A stretch of DNA of 64,000 nucleotides from Paracoccaceae bacterium (lineage in GTDB: Bacteria; Pseudomonadota; Alphaproteobacteria; Rhodobacterales; Rhodobacteraceae): the NCBI GenBank assembly GCA_024742705.1, contig JANSXZ010000008.1, positions 62,001 through 126,000 on the forward strand. The letters run 5' to 3'. Shown here in pieces: positions 33,860 to 43,325 of the stretch. The position numbers were made by a program, and so were the translations under genes. The stretch's first letter is position 1. Each line of letters starts with the position of its first letter. The notes under the pieces were generated by a model. The model was not told the DNA's origin. It saw only the letters and a list, made by a program, of their open reading frames with translations, and made no database searches.

Positions 33860-35050
33860 TCAGCCTTGCAATGCCGCGACGCCGGGCAGGGTCTTGCCTT
33901 CCATCCATTCGAGGAATGCGCCGCCGGCCGTCGAGATATATGTGAAATCCTGCGCCGCGCCGGCCTGGTTCAACGCGGCCACCGTGTCGCCGCCACCTGC
34001 CACCGTGATCAACTTGCCCGCGCGGGTCAGCGCCGCGGCCTGGCGGGCGGCGGCGTTGGTGGCGGTGTCGAAGGGCGGGATTTCGAATGCGCCCATCGGT
34101 CCGTTCCAGATCAAGGTGCGGGCGTTGGACATCGTTTCGGCCATTGCGGCGACGCTGTTCGGTCCGGCATCCAGAATCATCGCATCTGCCGGGCAGGCGT
34201 CGGCGGCGACGGTTTCGTTTTCGGCGCCGGCCTCGAAAACCCGCGCCACCACGACATCCTCGGGCAACAGGATGGTACAGCCGGTGTCGCGCGCCTTCTC
34301 CATGATCCGGTTTGCGGTATCTGTCATGTCGTGTTCGGCCAGCGATTTGCCGACGTCGATGCCCTGCGCGGCGAGGAAGGTGTTGGCCATCCCGCCACCG
34401 ATAACAAGGTGATCGACCTTTTCCACAAGGTTCGACAGCAACTCGAGCTTGGTGGACACCTTGGCGCCACCCACCACCGCCATGACCGGGCGCTCGGGCG
34501 CGCCCAGCGCCGTTTCAAGCGCCTGCAATTCGGCCTGCATCAACCGCCCCGCGCAGGCCGGCAGCAACCGCGCGATCGCCTCGGTCGAGGCATGGGCGCG
34601 GTGCGCACAGGAAAACGCATCGTTGCAGTAAACGTCGCCCAGCCGCGCGAAGGCGGCGGCAAGCGCGGGGTCGTTCTTTTCCTCGCCCGCGTAGAAGCGC
34701 GTGTTTTCCAGCAACAGGACATGCCCGTCTTTCAACGCCTCTGCCGCGGCCTCGGCGGCAGGGCCCTGACAATCGGCGGCAAAGACCACCGGCGCGCCGA
34801 ACGCCTCTTCCAGCGATGCGGTGAGAAACCGCAGCGAAAGGTCGGGCACATGCTTGCCTTTCGGCCGGCCGAAATGGGCCAGAAGGATCGGCCGCCCACC
34901 CTTGGCCAGAATGTCGCGGATCGTCGGCTGCAACCGGGTGATCCGTGTGGCATCGGTAACGCGCCCGTTCTCGACGGGTACGTTCACATCCACGCGCACC
35001 AGCACGCGTTTGCCGGCAAGGTCCATATCGTCCAGCGATTTCCAGGTCAT
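33860..35050 (-). CDS. pgk: Phosphoglycerate kinase
   Basis: Cytoplasmic glycolytic enzyme that transfers phosphate between 1,3-bisphosphoglycerate and ADP. 396 residues, full length: [106 protein letters not shown] and the C-terminal [16 protein letters not shown]. Divergent from a cyclophilin gene pair; gap lies far away at 61 kb. Confidence 0.97.
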   Translation of the reverse strand: MTWKSLDDMDLAGKRVLVRVDVNVPVENGRVTDATRITRLQPTIRDILAKGGRPILLAHFGRPKGKHVPDLSLRFLTASLEEAFGAPVVFAADCQGPAAEAAAEALKDGHVLLLENTRFYAGEEKNDPALAAAFARLGDVYCNDAFSCAHRAHASTEAIARLLPACAGRLMQAELQALETALGAPERPVMAVVGGAKVSTKLELLSNLVEKVDHLVIGGGMANTFLAAQGIDVGKSLAEHDMTDTANRIMEKARDTGCTILLPEDVVVARVFEAGAENETVAADACPADAMILDAGPNSVAAMAETMSNARTLIWNGPMGAFEIPPFDTATNAAARQAAALTRAGKLITVAGGGDTVAALNQAGAAQDFTYISTAGGAFLEWMEGKTLPGVAALQG

Positions 35051-35181
35051 GTCATCCGCTCCGTTGGCCGCAGTGTTGCACCTGATGTCCCTTCATTTCG
35101 CACCGAGGTCAATGCTTCACTTGGCAATCCTGGCGCGCGGGCTTAGGTAGCCTGCCAGATATGACAGACGAGGAGCCGGAC

Positions 35182-35688
35182 ATGGCCGATATCAAAGACC
35201 CCGAAAACACCATCCTGATGGAGCTTGCAGGGGGTACGGTAACCATCGAACTGCTGGCCGATGTGGCGCCGCAGCACACCGCGCGGATGAAGGAACTGGC
35301 GCGCGCCGGGGCCTATGACAACGTGTGCTTTCACCGTGTGATCGATGGCTTCATGGCCCAGACGGGCGACGTGCAGCACGGCAACATGGAAGACGGGTTC
35401 AACCTGCGGATGGCGGGCACCGGCGGTTCCGAGCACCCCAACGTGCCGGCCGAATTCTCCAAGCTGCCGCACGACCGTGGCACGCTGGGCGCCGCCCGCT
35501 CGGCCAACCCCGACAGCGCCAACAGCCAGTTTTTCATCAATTTCAACGACAACCACTTCCTGAACGGGCAATACACGGTCTATGGCCGCGTGATCTCGGG
35601 GATGGAACATGTGGATGCGATCACCCGTGGCGAACCGCCTGCGAATCCGGACCGGATGATTTCGGTCAAGGTGGCCGCCGATGCATAA
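35182..35688 (+). CDS. Cyclophilin-type peptidyl-prolyl isomerase (cytoplasmic)
   Basis: A 168-residue PpiB-like proline isomerase without a signal peptide. Active-site pattern: FHRVIDGFMAQTGDVQHGNM, TLGAARSANPDSANSQFFIN and NDNHFLNGQYTVYGRVISGM. I start it at 35182 (MADIKDPENT), which has GAGGAG eight bases upstream; the ATG at 35161 would add MTDEEPD. It overlaps the next, paralogous gene by 8 bases, so the two are expressed together. Confidence 0.93.
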   Translation: MADIKDPENTILMELAGGTVTIELLADVAPQHTARMKELARAGAYDNVCFHRVIDGFMAQTGDVQHGNMEDGFNLRMAGTGGSEHPNVPAEFSKLPHDRGTLGAARSANPDSANSQFFINFNDNHFLNGQYTVYGRVISGMEHVDAITRGEPPANPDRMISVKVAADA

Positions 35689-36226
35689 GGCCGCGGCTCT
35701 GTGGCTGGCGATGGCGGCTCCGGCATTGGCCAGCGGAATCGAAATCCAGGTCGCGGGTGAGGCCAACGGCACCATCGCGATCGACCTTCTGGAAGATGTC
35801 GCGCCCGGCCATGCCGAAAGGATCGTCGGCCTGGCCCGCAGCGGTGCCTATGACGGCATCGTGTTCCACCGGGTGATCGACGGCTTCATGGCGCAGACCG
35901 GCGATGTCGAGTTTGGCAAGGTCGGCGGCGACATGCGCATGGCCGGTCGCGGGGGATCGGATCTGCCCGATCTCGCCGCCGAGTTCTCGGAAGTGCCCTT
36001 CGACAGGGGCGTTGTCGGCATGGCCCGGGCGCAAAACCCCGACAGCGCCAACAGCCAGTTCTTCATCATGTTCGATCAGGGCTATTTCCTAAACGGCCAA
36101 TACACCGTTGTCGGGCGCGTGACCTCCGGGCTGGACGTGCTTGATGCGATCAAGCGCGGCGCAGGCCCCAACGGATCGGTGGTGGGGCGCCCCGACGTCA
36201 TGCAGCGGGTCACGGTCACCGATTGA
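35681..36226 (+). CDS. Cyclophilin-type peptidyl-prolyl isomerase (periplasmic)
   Basis: A 181-residue paralogue of the preceding isomerase, with a signal peptide (MHKAAALWLAMAAPALASG, cut near ALAS). Same active-site blocks: FHRVIDGFMAQTGDVEFGKV, VVGMARAQNPDSANSQFFIM, DQGYFLNGQYTVVGRVTSGL. The pair therefore places one cyclophilin in the cytoplasm and one in the periplasm from a single message, probably by tandem duplication. A terminator follows at 36276. Confidence 0.93.
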   Translation: MHKAAALWLAMAAPALASGIEIQVAGEANGTIAIDLLEDVAPGHAERIVGLARSGAYDGIVFHRVIDGFMAQTGDVEFGKVGGDMRMAGRGGSDLPDLAAEFSEVPFDRGVVGMARAQNPDSANSQFFIMFDQGYFLNGQYTVVGRVTSGLDVLDAIKRGAGPNGSVVGRPDVMQRVTVTD

Positions 36227-36275
36227 TCTGTGGCGCGCGGTTCAGAACAGGGCGGCGCGGTACCAGAACGAAACA

Positions 36276-36309
36276 GGGCGGCGCGGATATCCATCCGGGC
36301 CGCCCTTTT
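36276..36309 (+). terminator. Terminator after the cyclophilin pair
   Basis: GGGCGGC (36276-36282) pairs with GCCGCCC (36299-36305), extended inside by CGGAT/ATCCG after one mismatch, loop ATCC, then TTTT. The 5' arm lies in a 13-base direct repeat CAGGGCGGCGCGG (36248-36260 and 36274-36286). Confidence 0.75.
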
Positions 36310-36349
36310 GCCACAACCCTGCGGGGTGTCGGCGTTGTGCGTGCTTTTC

Positions 36350-36886
36350 TCAGCTTTCTGTGGCGGTGCCAGCCGCCGGCTTGGGCGCGGCAGGACGCGC
36401 GGCAGCCGGATTTCCCGATCCCTGGGGGGCGTTCAGACGGCCCGGCGACAGAGGATCGTCCTGACGCTGAACCGATCCCTCGAAATGCGCGCCGCTTTCG
36501 ATTGCGATCGTCTTGTGGATGATGTCGCCTTCGACGCGGGCGGTTGAACTCAGGCGCACCTTCAAGCCGCGCACGCGGCCAACGATTCGGCCATTGATCA
36601 CAACGTCGTCGGCAGTGACTTCGCCCTTGATCGTCGCGCTTTCACCGATGGTCAGAAGATGCGCGCGGATGTCGCCTTCGACGGTGCCTTCCACCTGGAT
36701 ATCGCCGGTGGTTTTCATGTTGCCGGTCACATGCAGATCCGATGACAGAACCGACGCGGGCGGTTTTGCCTTGGGCGGGGTGGCCTTGAATTCACTTGGC
36801 GAGGGCGACGCGGTAGCCGCGGGCGGTGCGGCGGGCGTGCTGGGCGGCTTGGCGCCGGGCTCGTTGATTTTGCTTTTAGAAAACAT
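36350..36886 (-). CDS. Bactofilin (polymer-forming cytoskeletal protein)
   Basis: A 178-residue bactofilin. The central ~100 residues form a right-handed beta helix with regular hydrophobic repeats (VLSSDLHVTGNMKTTGDIQV, EGTVEGDIRAHLLTIGESAT, IKGEVTADDVVINGRIVGRV, TARVEGDIIHKTIAIESGAH), flanked by disordered Pro/Ala-rich tails. Bactofilins polymerise without nucleotide at the membrane and often recruit cell-wall enzymes. The gene overlaps the upstream M23 peptidase gene by 11 bases, the usual bactofilin-peptidase pairing. Confidence 0.93.
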   Translation of the reverse strand: MFSKSKINEPGAKPPSTPAAPPAATASPSPSEFKATPPKAKPPASVLSSDLHVTGNMKTTGDIQVEGTVEGDIRAHLLTIGESATIKGEVTADDVVINGRIVGRVRGLKVRLSSTARVEGDIIHKTIAIESGAHFEGSVQRQDDPLSPGRLNAPQGSGNPAAARPAAPKPAAGTATES

Positions 36887-38201
36887 CGTTAGCAGCCTTG
36901 ATATAGATCATGGGATTGACGGGCTTTCCGCCGACACGGACTTCATAATGTAGGTGAACGCCCGTGACACGTCCAGACGCTCCCATATCACCAATCCGCT
37001 CGCCGCGCGATACCCGTTCGCCCACTTTCACCCGCAGACGCGACAAATGGGCATAGCGGGTTTCGATCCCGAATTCGTGCTGGATCTTGACGAGACGGCC
37101 ATAGCCGGCCTGCCACCCCGCGTGGGTGACGACACCGTCGGCGGTGGCATAGAGCGGCGTGCCCAGATCGGATGCGAAATCCACACCCGAATGCATCCGC
37201 CGTCCGCCGGTCTTGGGGTCGCGCCGGTAGCCGTAGCCGCTGGTGAAGCGAAAGGCGCTTTTGACCGGTGTCGCGAAAGGCGCCTTCTGGGCCGCGATCC
37301 GGTACAGGTTCAGCTGATCCATCTGGTTCAGCAGACGGTTGGCGCGCTGAGCGTCCGGGCTGGGTTCCTCGCCCATCGTCGAAAAGCTGAGAGGTGTCAG
37401 CGGGCCGCCCTGGCCGGAATAGGCGCGGCGCATCTGTTCGATGATGCGATCCGTCGGCATGCCGGCTGCGCGGAACATCTTGTCCAGCGGCTCGACCGAG
37501 ATCGACATCGCATCCTCGAGCTGGCGGAAGATCGCGTCGTTCTGGTCGCGCATCATGGCCAGTTCGAATTCCAGTTCCGCCGCGGCGTCCAGCGCTTCGC
37601 GTGCGTCGGTCAGAATGCGGTCGCGTTCTTCGGCCGTGCGCGCCAGCGCCTCGGCGAGGAACCCGATCGGCGCGCCGTCGCCGGACGATGCCGCGCCTTC
37701 GCCCTCGCCTGCGGCCCGCGCTTCAAGAGCGGCATATGCGGCGCGCGCCGTCTCACGCTCTTTCATGGTCTCGCGCAGCGTGGCCTGGATTACCCGCATT
37801 CCGGTCTCCAGCTCGCGCCGCCGCGTTTCGGATGCCAGCAACTCGGATTGCATGACCGAAATCTGCGTCAGCGCCGCGTTGAACCGTGCCTGCGCGGCCA
37901 ATGCCTCTTCTGCGCGCATGTCGCGCTGCGCCGACAGGGCGTTCAGACGGTCCTGATAGGTCTTCTGGTCGCGCTTGGCCTGATCGCGGAAGTTGCCTGC
38001 GCCGATGCTGTCCATCAGCAGAACGGCGGTTGCGATGATCGCCCATGCCACCACCAGGGCGCTACCGGAAAACGCCAGAAGCTGCGTAACGGGCCGCAGG
38101 CGGATGAACCGCGTATCGGTGTCGGATTTCAGAAAGACGCGGCGTTCAGGAAACCATTGTTCCATTACCGCATGCATATGAATCGCCAGACGTGTCCGCA
38201 C
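36876..38201 (-). CDS. M23-family membrane-anchored peptidoglycan peptidase
   Basis: A 441-residue zinc metallopeptidase paired with bactofilin. N-terminal membrane segment (about 33-55, PVTQLLAFSGSALVVAWAII, ATAVLLMD), a long periplasmic coiled coil (about 60-215), and a C-terminal LytM domain with the zinc motifs HSGVD (His337, Asp341) and HLH (His416/His418). All are present, so it is probably an active endopeptidase. I choose the GTG complementary to 38199-38201 (RTRLAIHMHAVMEQ), which has AAGGA upstream; in-frame ATGs lie at 38225 and at two points further inside. Confidence 0.9.
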   Translation of the reverse strand: MRTRLAIHMHAVMEQWFPERRVFLKSDTDTRFIRLRPVTQLLAFSGSALVVAWAIIATAVLLMDSIGAGNFRDQAKRDQKTYQDRLNALSAQRDMRAEEALAAQARFNAALTQISVMQSELLASETRRRELETGMRVIQATLRETMKERETARAAYAALEARAAGEGEGAASSGDGAPIGFLAEALARTAEERDRILTDAREALDAAAELEFELAMMRDQNDAIFRQLEDAMSISVEPLDKMFRAAGMPTDRIIEQMRRAYSGQGGPLTPLSFSTMGEEPSPDAQRANRLLNQMDQLNLYRIAAQKAPFATPVKSAFRFTSGYGYRRDPKTGGRRMHSGVDFASDLGTPLYATADGVVTHAGWQAGYGRLVKIQHEFGIETRYAHLSRLRVKVGERVSRGERIGDMGASGRVTGVHLHYEVRVGGKPVNPMIYIKAANDVF

Positions 38202-38395
38202 GCCACATTCCTTGTCCCATCCCATTCACGGCGCACAGGTCCCCCAACCAAGATGCACGCCGTCACTCGGGCATAGCCACCACCGGCCAATTGGACAACC
38301 CGTTTGACCAATTGGCCGGCGCGGACCCGATCAATTTGAGACGCAATTGGCAAAAAACCGCCGATGCTCAGGCCGTTGTGGCGCGTCGCTCACCC

Positions 38396-39238
38396 TCAGG
38401 ATGTGCGGCCGGCGGTGCCGGCTGGCGCGGTTTCTTCCGCCAGCGGCCAGTAAAAATCGGGCGGCAAACCGGCTTCGGCGCGTTTCTCGACGTTGAATGG
38501 CGCCTTCAGCGGGCCGTGAAAGTACCGCCGCACCAGGTCGTGAAAGGCGGTCTTGGGGTCCATCTCGTGACGGCCGCAGAGGAAATGAAACCATTTCGAT
38601 CCATAAGCCACATGCGCGACCTCTTCGGCATAGATGGTTTCCAGCGCCTGCACCGCCGCATCGGCGCGCGCCTTGCGAAACACCTCGATCATGCCGGGCG
38701 TCACGTCGAGGCCGCGCGCCTCGAGAACCATCGGCACCACCGCCAGACGGCCCATCAGGTCGCCGGCGGTGTCTTCGGCCGCGCGCCACATCCCGGCGTG
38801 GGCGGGCAATGCGCCATAGCTGCTGCCCATGGCTTCCAGACAATCGCAGATCAGGTTGAAATGCTTGCTTTCCTCGTCGGCCGCCCTGACCCAATCGTCG
38901 AAAAAGCCCGTTGGCATGGGCACATGCGCAAATCGTGCGATGATGTCCCAATGCAGGTCCACCGCATTCAGTTCGATATGCGCTACCGCGTGCAGCAGCG
39001 CGATGCGCCCCGCTTCCGAGCCGGGCCGGCGACGCGGCACGTCACGCGGCGACAACAGCGCCGGGCGTTCGGGCCGCGCCGGATGCGGCGGTGGATCGGC
39101 GCGGCCCACGGGCGGTGTTTCGCCCGCGTCGCGCGCCGCCATCCAAGCGGCGGCATGGCGCCGCGACAGGGCGGTCTTGGCCCGCCCGTCCGCGCAGCGC
39201 AAAACCGCCTCGGCGCATTCGGCCAGCGGCAGAATCAC
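38396..39238 (-). CDS. DUF455 ferritin-like protein
   Basis: A 280-residue protein of the DUF455 family, predicted to be a four-helix ferritin-like di-metal protein. Metal-ligand style motifs: HIELNAVDLHWDII, ADEESKHFNLICDCLEAMGS (ExxH), ALETIYAEEVAHVAYG (ExxH) and HEMDPKTAFHDLV. The reaction is unknown. The GTG start (39236-39238) overlaps the stop of the peroxiredoxin gene in GTGA, which fixes the start and shows the two are translated together, hinting at a shared oxidative-stress or metal role (inference). Confidence 0.88.
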   Translation of the reverse strand: MILPLAECAEAVLRCADGRAKTALSRRHAAAWMAARDAGETPPVGRADPPPHPARPERPALLSPRDVPRRRPGSEAGRIALLHAVAHIELNAVDLHWDIIARFAHVPMPTGFFDDWVRAADEESKHFNLICDCLEAMGSSYGALPAHAGMWRAAEDTAGDLMGRLAVVPMVLEARGLDVTPGMIEVFRKARADAAVQALETIYAEEVAHVAYGSKWFHFLCGRHEMDPKTAFHDLVRRYFHGPLKAPFNVEKRAEAGLPPDFYWPLAEETAPAGTAGRTS

Positions 39239-39693
39239 AACGCGCGCACCGCTTCCAGAACCTCGTCGACATGGCCCGGCACCTTCACCTTGCGCCAAAC
39301 CCGCGCCAGCCGGCCCTCGGCGTCGATCAGGAAGGTCGAGCGTTCGATGCCCATGAATTTCTTGCCGTACATGCTCTTTTCCTTCCACACGCCGTAGTCT
39401 TCGCAGGCGGTCGACGCCTCGTCCGACAACAGCGGCACCGTCAGCTCGCGCTTGGCGGAGAATTTCTCGTGGCTGGCGACGCTGTCCTTGGACACCCCGA
39501 AAACCTGGGCGCCGGCATCGGCAAAGGCCTGAAGGCTCTCGGAAAATCCGATGGCTTCCTTGGTGCAGCCGGGCGTGTCGTCGCGCGGGTAAAAGAACAG
39601 CACCACCGGCGCGCCCTTCAGGGCGGCCAGGCTGACGGTCTCGCCGCCCTCGCGCGGCAGGCTGAAATCCGGGGCTGTGTCGCCAACGTCCAT
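39235..39693 (-). CDS. bcp: Peroxiredoxin (Bcp/PrxQ-type thiol peroxidase)
   Basis: A 152-residue thiol peroxidase that reduces hydroperoxides. The peroxidatic Cys lies in FFYPRDDTPGCTKEAIGF; the resolving Cys five residues later that many Bcp proteins have is replaced by Ile, so it may be of the type using another resolving thiol (a second Cys occurs in ASTACEDYGVWKEKSMYG). N-terminus MDVGDTAPDFSLPREGGETV is canonical. Start at 39693 with AGGAG nine bases upstream. The frame happens to be open for about 3 kb further upstream, but that part is antisense to the AsmA-like gene and is not coding. Confidence 0.94.
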   Translation of the reverse strand: MDVGDTAPDFSLPREGGETVSLAALKGAPVVLFFYPRDDTPGCTKEAIGFSESLQAFADAGAQVFGVSKDSVASHEKFSAKRELTVPLLSDEASTACEDYGVWKEKSMYGKKFMGIERSTFLIDAEGRLARVWRKVKVPGHVDEVLEAVRAL

Positions 39694-39795
39694 TGCATGA
39701 TACTCCTGATCCGAAACAAAGATTGCCAGTTCCATATTAGACCGAGGCGCGCAACAATAAAGCCGTCCGCCGCAACAAGGGCCCGCAAACCACCC

Positions 39796-42700
39796 GTGAC
39801 CGATCCCAGACCCGCCCGATTGCCCCGGCATCACCCCGAACGCCGCGCCCGCCGCCGCCGCCGCGCGCGGCTGGCGACGCTGTGGTCGCTGATTGGTGCG
39901 GGGCTTTTGTCGGTGGCGCTGGCGGTGGGCGTGCTGGTGCTGATCGACCAGACGATGACGGCGCCGGCGTGGCTGCGCGACCGGGTCGCCGACCGCCTCG
40001 AGAGCAATCTCGCCGGGGTGCAACTGCGGTTCGGCGACATCGAAATGGTGGTCAACAAGGGCTGGCGGCCGCGGCTGCGGCTGCGCGACGTGGTGGTGTC
40101 GGATACCCGTGGGCGCGTCATCGTACAACTGTCGGATGCCGAGGCCAGCCTGGCGATGCGCCCGCTGCTGCGCGGCCAGATGCAGCCCAAGGCCATAGTG
40201 CTGACCGGGGCACAGGTGGCGATGCGGCGCGACACCACCGGCGAGATCACGTTTCTTCTGGGGCGCGACGGGCAACAGGGCCGGCGCATCGAAAGCCCGG
40301 CGGAATTCGTCGCGCTGCTCGACGCGACCTTGCAGGCCGGCCCTCTGTCCGCGCTCACGCGGGTCGATCTTCAGGCGCTGACGCTGCACATACAGGATTT
40401 GCGCGCCGATCGCTTCTGGACCGTCGACGGCGGCGCGGTCAGCTTTGACCGCAGCGACGACGACCTGCGGCTGGCGGGCAACTTCGCGCTGTTGTCGGGC
40501 CGTGCCGAGGCGGCCAGCCTCGAACTTAACCTCAGCAGCCGCATCGGTGAAACCGCAGCCACCTTCGGTATGAACATCGCCGATGTGGCAACGCAGGATC
40601 TGGCCGCCTTCTCGCCGGCTCTGGCGTGGTTGCAGGTGCTGCGCGCGCCGGTGTCCGGGGCGCTGCGCGGATCGATGGACGCGGCGGGCCAGTTGGGCGG
40701 GCTGAACGCGACGCTGCACATCGGCGCCGGCGCAGTGCAGCCCAACGACGCGACGCGGCCCATCCCGTTCCGGTCGGTGCGCAGCTATTTCACATTCGAT
40801 CCCGCGCGGCAGGTGCTGGCATTCGACGAGGTGTCTGTCGAAAGCGAATGGGTCACCGCGACGCTGGAAGGGGCGGCGCATCTGGGCGGGCTCGAGAACG
40901 GCCGGCTGTCGGAACTGACCGGCCAGTTGCGCGTGGCCGGGATGGCCCTGAACCCCGCCGATATGTTTCCCGCGCCGATCCGGCTGGATCGGGTCCTCGC
41001 GGATTTCCGGCTGCGGCTGGACCCCTTCGTTCTGGACATCGGCCAGATGCAGATCAACGACGATGACACGCGGGTGCAACTGGACGGGCGCGTGACGGCA
41101 CGGCGCGACGGCTGGGATCTGGCGGTCGATGCGCATGTGGATGCCCTGACGCCTGAACGGCTGATCGCGCTCTGGCCAGAGTTGGCGGTGCCGCGCACCC
41201 GCACATGGATCGCGACGAACCTGTCGGATGGCACGCTGGCCGATGTGAACCTTGCGGTCCGGGGCGGCGCGACAGGTCCGCCGGACGTGTATCTCGATCT
41301 GGATTTCCAGGATCTCACCGTCAAGGCGCTGCGCAACCTGCCGCCTTTGACCGGCGTGTCGGGGCAGGCGACGTTGGTTGACAACCGTTTCGTCGTCACC
41401 GCCGCTTCGGCCTTGATGCACGCGGATGAGGGCGGGGCGCTGGACCTGGCGGGCACGTCGTTCATCGTGCCGGACGTGGGCGCGCGCGGCAACACACCAG
41501 CGGTGGCGCGCATCGCCGGGCGGTCCAGCGTCACGGCCGCCATGTGGCTGCTGGACCGCCCGCCGCTGCGGGTGCTGGCGGGGCCGGGCTGGCCCGCCGA
41601 TCTGGCCGACGGCGCGGTGACGCTGACCGGCACGCTTGCCTTGCCCATGAAGCCGCGGGTGACATTCGACGATCTCGATTTCCACGCGCGCGGCAGCGCC
41701 ACGGATCTGCGGACCGAGGTGATCGTGCCCGGCCATGTGCTGTCGGCGCAGGCGGTGCAGATCGAGGCCGATCAGGACGGTATCGCGATTTTCGGGGCCA
41801 TGGCCCTTGATGATCTGCCTTTGCGCGCGCGCTGGCGCCAGGCGTTGGGCCGCGACGCGCCGCCCGGCCGTGTGACCGGGCGTGCCGAACTGTCGCCGCG
41901 CGCGCTCGCCACCTTCGGGATCGGCCTGCCCGACGGATTCCTGACCGGACGTGGCACGGCCGACTTCGATGTGAACCTCGCGCGCGGCGCGCCGCCGGGC
42001 GTGCGGGTGCGGTCGGATCTGGCCGGGGTCGTGCTGCGTATCCCGGAACTGGGCTGGCGCAAGCCGGCCGGCGGGCCTGGCGCGCTTGACCTGACAGCCA
42101 CGCTGGGCCCGCGCCCGCGGGTCGATGCGCTGCGGCTCGAGGGGGGCGGGCTGGCCGCGACGGGGCGCGTAGATCTGGGCGCCACCGGCGGCCTCGACCG
42201 CCTTGTGCTGGACCGTTTGCGCCTTGGCGACTGGCTGGACGTGTCGGGCGCGCTGGTCGGGCGCGGCGCCGGACGCGCGCCGCAGGTGCGCATCGCCGGC
42301 GGGACGCTCGACCTGGGCGCGGCCGGGTTTGGCGGATCGCAAGCGGGCACGGCACCGGCGGCGGGCGGCGGTGGCGCGGGCGAAGACGCGGCGCTGATCG
42401 TGGCGCTGGACAGCCTTCGGATTACGGACGCCATAGCACTGGAGGATTTTGAAGGCCGGTTTGCCCTGGCGGGCGGCATCGACGGTGCGTTTTCCGGCAC
42501 GATCAATGGGGCTACGCCCGTCACCGGGCGGGTTGTGCCCCGCGACGGACGCAGCGCGATCCGCATCGACGCGTCGGATGCGGGCGGTGTCTTCCGCGAC
42601 GCGGGGCTGATGAAACAGGCGCGCGGCGGCGATTTCCGCCTGACGCTTCAGCCGGTCGGCGCGGCGGGCAACTTCGACGGCGAGGTACAGGTCACCGACA

Positions 42701-43185
42701 CCCGCATCATGGACGCGCCGGCCATCGCGGCGCTGCTGAATGCGATCAGCGTGGTCGGGCTGCTGGACGAGCTGTCGGGGCAAGGCATCGCGTTCTCGGA
42801 AGTCTACGCCCGGTTTCGTCTGAGCCCCGCACGGGTCACGCTGTTCGAAAGCAGTGCGGTGGGCGCATCCATGGGCCTGACGATGGACGGCATCTACGAT
42901 CTGCGTGCCGCCGCGCTGGACATGCAGGGGGTGATTTCGCCGCTGTATCTGGTGAACGGGATCGGCAGCATCCTGTCGCGCCGCGGCGAGGGCCTGATCG
43001 GTTTCAACTATGCGCTGACCGGTGCGGCGCAGAACCCGAGGGTCACGGTGAACCCGCTTTCGGCGCTGACCCCGGGCATATTGCGCGACGTGTTTCGCCG
43101 GACGCCGCCGCCGCAGCCATCCACCTCGGGGCCGCCTTTGGCGCCCGGATCATCGGTGCCCTCGACCGGCGGCGCCGACCGCTGA
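39796..43185 (+). CDS. Giant AsmA-like / DUF3971 envelope protein
   Basis: A 1129-residue envelope protein of the AsmA-like, YhdP/TamB-related group. A basic N-terminus (HHPERRARRRRRARLATLW) is followed by one membrane helix (27-50) and a long periplasmic part made of repeating beta strands. The C-terminal AsmA region reads DGEVQVTDTRIMDAPAIAAL, GIAFSEVYARFRLSPARVTL and QGVISPLYLVNGIGSILSRR. Such proteins are thought to bridge the periplasm and carry phospholipids to the outer membrane. Start is the GTG at 39796, just before the basic run; the frame is open upstream but overlaps bcp. It is divergent from bcp. Start is uncertain. Confidence 0.88.
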   Translation: MTDPRPARLPRHHPERRARRRRRARLATLWSLIGAGLLSVALAVGVLVLIDQTMTAPAWLRDRVADRLESNLAGVQLRFGDIEMVVNKGWRPRLRLRDVVVSDTRGRVIVQLSDAEASLAMRPLLRGQMQPKAIVLTGAQVAMRRDTTGEITFLLGRDGQQGRRIESPAEFVALLDATLQAGPLSALTRVDLQALTLHIQDLRADRFWTVDGGAVSFDRSDDDLRLAGNFALLSGRAEAASLELNLSSRIGETAATFGMNIADVATQDLAAFSPALAWLQVLRAPVSGALRGSMDAAGQLGGLNATLHIGAGAVQPNDATRPIPFRSVRSYFTFDPARQVLAFDEVSVESEWVTATLEGAAHLGGLENGRLSELTGQLRVAGMALNPADMFPAPIRLDRVLADFRLRLDPFVLDIGQMQINDDDTRVQLDGRVTARRDGWDLAVDAHVDALTPERLIALWPELAVPRTRTWIATNLSDGTLADVNLAVRGGATGPPDVYLDLDFQDLTVKALRNLPPLTGVSGQATLVDNRFVVTAASALMHADEGGALDLAGTSFIVPDVGARGNTPAVARIAGRSSVTAAMWLLDRPPLRVLAGPGWPADLADGAVTLTGTLALPMKPRVTFDDLDFHARGSATDLRTEVIVPGHVLSAQAVQIEADQDGIAIFGAMALDDLPLRARWRQALGRDAPPGRVTGRAELSPRALATFGIGLPDGFLTGRGTADFDVNLARGAPPGVRVRSDLAGVVLRIPELGWRKPAGGPGALDLTATLGPRPRVDALRLEGGGLAATGRVDLGATGGLDRLVLDRLRLGDWLDVSGALVGRGAGRAPQVRIAGGTLDLGAAGFGGSQAGTAPAAGGGGAGEDAALIVALDSLRITDAIALEDFEGRFALAGGIDGAFSGTINGATPVTGRVVPRDGRSAIRIDASDAGGVFRDAGLMKQARGGDFRLTLQPVGAAGNFDGEVQVTDTRIMDAPAIAALLNAISVVGLLDELSGQGIAFSEVYARFRLSPARVTLFESSAVGASMGLTMDGIYDLRAAALDMQGVISPLYLVNGIGSILSRRGEGLIGFNYALTGAAQNPRVTVNPLSALTPGILRDVFRRTPPPQPSTSGPPLAPGSSVPSTGGADR

Positions 43186-43206
43186 TGCCACCGGATCACG
43201 CGGGCC

Positions 43207-43255
43207 GGGCCGCCCCCGACCGCCCCGCCCACCCCCCGGCGGTCGGGGGCGGCCC
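43207..43255. other. Large perfect hairpin between the AsmA-like gene and queA
   Basis: An 18-bp perfect inverted repeat, GGGCCGCCCCCGACCGCC (43207-43224) and its complement (43238-43255), separated by 13 C-rich bases. No T run follows, so it is not a standard terminator, but a G+C stem this long should stall RNA polymerase or protect mRNA ends. Confidence 0.75.
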
Positions 43256-43325
43256 GCTGCAATGCCGGGTGCAGGCCGCGCCGGCTCTGGCCAAGTCTCG
43301 GTGAAGCGCCTATATGGGCCGCGCA

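Noticed and set aside
39694-42783. About 3 kb of open frame upstream of and in frame with bcp
   Set aside because: It is antisense to the AsmA-like gene; translation is His/Arg/Gln-rich without domains, and the peroxiredoxin has its own ribosome site and family start.
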